Assembly (NCBI GenBank): GCA_934256595.1
Contig: CAKQOW010000082.1
Location: 1-5,810, forward strand
Direction of reading: 5' to 3'
Length of the DNA: 5,810 nt
From: an uncultured Clostridia bacterium
GTDB lineage: Bacteria > Bacillota > Clostridia > Peptostreptococcales > Anaerovoracaceae
Shown here one piece after another: positions 4,585-5,810 of the stretch. Made by a program: the position numbers and the translations under genes. Numbering within the stretch: the stretch's first letter is position 1; every line of letters starts with the position of its first letter. The notes under the pieces are model-generated. The model had not been told where the DNA came from. It did not search any database and worked only from the letters and a program-made list of their open reading frames with translations.

Positions 4585-5745
4585 ATGGACAGGACACATA
4601 TCAGATATATTTTCGTATACACATTTTCATATATGGCGATAGGCTCGATGATGCCCCTTATAGGCAGATATCTTGCGCAGGAGGGATTTACCGGCGCCCA
4701 GATAGGAACGGTCACTGCGGCGGGCACGCTTGTCGCAATCTTTGCCTCGGCTTTCTGGGGAGGCGTGTTTGACAGATGCCAAAACGGCCGAAATGTAGTA
4801 AGAATACTGTGCATATGCGCGGCAGCCATAGCTCTCGGCCTTTCGGCGGTGCACATATACGGTATATTCCTTATTATATATGCGGTAATGTATTTCTTTC
4901 AGGCGCCGGTTATGGGACTTGTTGATGCGATGTGCCTTGAGGACGGCAAGGCTCTTGGCTCTGCCAGAATGTGGGGCGCTGTGGGCTATGCGCTGGGAGT
5001 TTTCATTTCAGGCCGGATTGCAGGCGCTGTGGACCTCAGAGTAATATTCTTTATGTATGCGGCAAGCTATATACTTTCCGCGGCGTTTGTGGCTTCAATG
5101 AAAAAAGGAAGCACGGAGCTTATAGACGAATGTGAAATTCAGATGGCGGAGATAGCCTCAGAAGAAAAAACAGGCTTCGGGGCGCTGCTTCACAACAGGA
5201 AATATCTCAAACTGATTGCTGCCGTATTCTTTGTAGGCGGCACCAATGTTGCAAACAATACATACTTTACATTTCTCTACAGTGACTGCGGAGGCAGTAT
5301 GGCGGGAATGGCGGCGGCTATGCTTCTGATGGTGGGAAGCGAAGCTCCGTTTATGGCATGGTCCAAAAAACTGTCCGACCGCTTTACACTCGAAAAAATG
5401 ATTCTGGCAGGAATGATAATATCGGTAGTCAGATACAGCTGGTACGCCACCTGTCCGCCGGCAGCGGCAATAACGGCGCTGTTCTTCCTGCAGGGAATGG
5501 TAAACGGTATAGTTCTTGTCGAGGTAATCAGATATATAGGCAAAGTGGTTCCGGCAGGCCTTACGGGACTTGCAGTGTCGGGTTATTATGCCGTAAGCTC
5601 AAATGCCAGCACTATAGTATGCCAGATGATAGGCGGAGTTATACTCGACAGATGGGGCGGCGGAGGAGTATATATGTTCTTTGCCGTATACAACCTGATA
5701 GGAGTCATATTATATATAGGTTTCGGGCTTCACAAACGCGCATAA
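4585..5745 (+). CDS. MFS transporter, MFS_1-like (LacY/HcaT-type) family
   Basis: This 386-residue integral membrane protein has roughly twelve hydrophobic segments in two halves joined by a charged loop at about residues 171-210. The first loop has a motif-A-like 'GGVFDRCQNGRN' (59-70), and a weaker copy, 'SKKLSDRFTLEK', lies in the second half (260-271). The block 'GSARMWGAVGYALG' (125-138), shortly after 'GLVDAMC', resembles the '(Y)G-x-x-R-x-W-G-S-x-G' signature of the MFS_1-like group that includes LacY-related and 3-phenylpropionate (HcaT-like) carriers. Such proteins are usually proton-coupled symporters for sugars, nucleosides or small acids. The substrate cannot be read from the sequence. 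ATG 4585 has AGGA four bases upstream, and the protein opens with the usual 'Y-x-F-x-Y-x-x-x-G...P-x-x-x-R-Y-L' first helix. It is transcribed away from DUF421 and appears intact. Confidence 0.87.
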   Translation: MDRTHIRYIFVYTFSYMAIGSMMPLIGRYLAQEGFTGAQIGTVTAAGTLVAIFASAFWGGVFDRCQNGRNVVRILCICAAAIALGLSAVHIYGIFLIIYAVMYFFQAPVMGLVDAMCLEDGKALGSARMWGAVGYALGVFISGRIAGAVDLRVIFFMYAASYILSAAFVASMKKGSTELIDECEIQMAEIASEEKTGFGALLHNRKYLKLIAAVFFVGGTNVANNTYFTFLYSDCGGSMAGMAAAMLLMVGSEAPFMAWSKKLSDRFTLEKMILAGMIISVVRYSWYATCPPAAAITALFFLQGMVNGIVLVEVIRYIGKVVPAGLTGLAVSGYYAVSSNASTIVCQMIGGVILDRWGGGGVYMFFAVYNLIGVILYIGFGLHKRA

Positions 5746-5810
5746 ACATAGGGCTTGGAGTGTGCCGAACAGAGAGCATAAACTTTTACGAAATAATTTC
5801 AAAAAAGGGA
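5746..5810. other. 65 bases after the MFS gene with no supportable gene
   Basis: No intrinsic terminator is visible between the MFS stop and the window end. One plus-strand frame is open from a GTG at 5762 to the edge (about 16 codons), but its GGAG is only one or two bases away, too close to be a normal ribosome binding site. GAAATAATTTC (near 5790-5800) is a short palindrome of unknown meaning. The next gene's control region probably starts here. Confidence 0.4.

Noticed and set aside
4492..4599. 36-codon N-terminal extension of the DUF421 gene starting at 4599
   Set aside because: The extension shows no family features and would cross the divergent promoter and the start of the MFS gene. 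ATG 4491-4489 has a strong SD and places the first membrane helix where the family has it.
5762..5810. Start of a new gene at GTG 5762
   Set aside because: Only about 16 codons are visible, the GGAG is too close to the GTG, and the translation resembles no family I know.
1..5810. CRISPR arrays, tRNA/rRNA genes, insertion-sequence ends or riboswitches
   Set aside because: No spaced direct repeats, no cloverleaf-like segment and no long terminal inverted repeats were seen by eye. The non-coding gaps are too short for a known riboswitch class.

Overview
The window looks like chromosome of an anaerobic, low-to-moderate-GC Gram-positive bacterium of the class Clostridia. The reasons are strong AGGAGG-type ribosome binding sites, heavy use of ATA for Ile and AGA for Arg, tight ATGA gene overlaps, an RqcP of the Firmicutes type, an oxygen-sensitive type of iron-sulfur activase system, and a DUF421/DUF4363 gene pair. 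The genus cannot be named from this sequence.

Layout. Bases 1-171 are the tail of an Rpn-type PD-(D/E)XK nuclease/'transposase' gene. Next comes rqcP (193-435), a small S4-domain ribosome-quality-control factor, closed by a strong intrinsic terminator (449-496). The 3' arm of that terminator also contains the Shine-Dalgarno sequence of the next gene, which I start at a TTG at 495. Three genes then follow, each joined to the next by a 4-base ATGA overlap: a COG3580-like protein (495-1379), a COG3581-like protein (1376-2452) and a BadF/BcrA/HgdC-type activase ATPase (2449-3402). Together they look like the split form of the giant fused 'acyl-CoA dehydratase activase' proteins of anaerobes, a system whose substrate is unknown. 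The two non-ATPase proteins appear to be paralogues of each other.

On the minus strand, ending only 4 bases from the activase stop, lies a DUF421 membrane protein gene (3787-4491) overlapping a DUF4363 gene (3407-3790). A 93-base divergent intergenic region separates DUF421 from a plus-strand 12-helix MFS transporter (4585-5745). The last 65 bases hold no gene I can support.

How the genes work together. The activase would use ATP to push a low-potential electron from its bridging [4Fe-4S] cluster into the Cys-rich paralogous pair, by analogy with HgdC driving HgdAB. What that pair reduces or dehydrates is not known. The DUF421/DUF4363 pair is a separate membrane module, and the transporter is probably independent. 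The most interesting points are the functionally orphan redox operon and the terminator/SD overlap that may control its expression.
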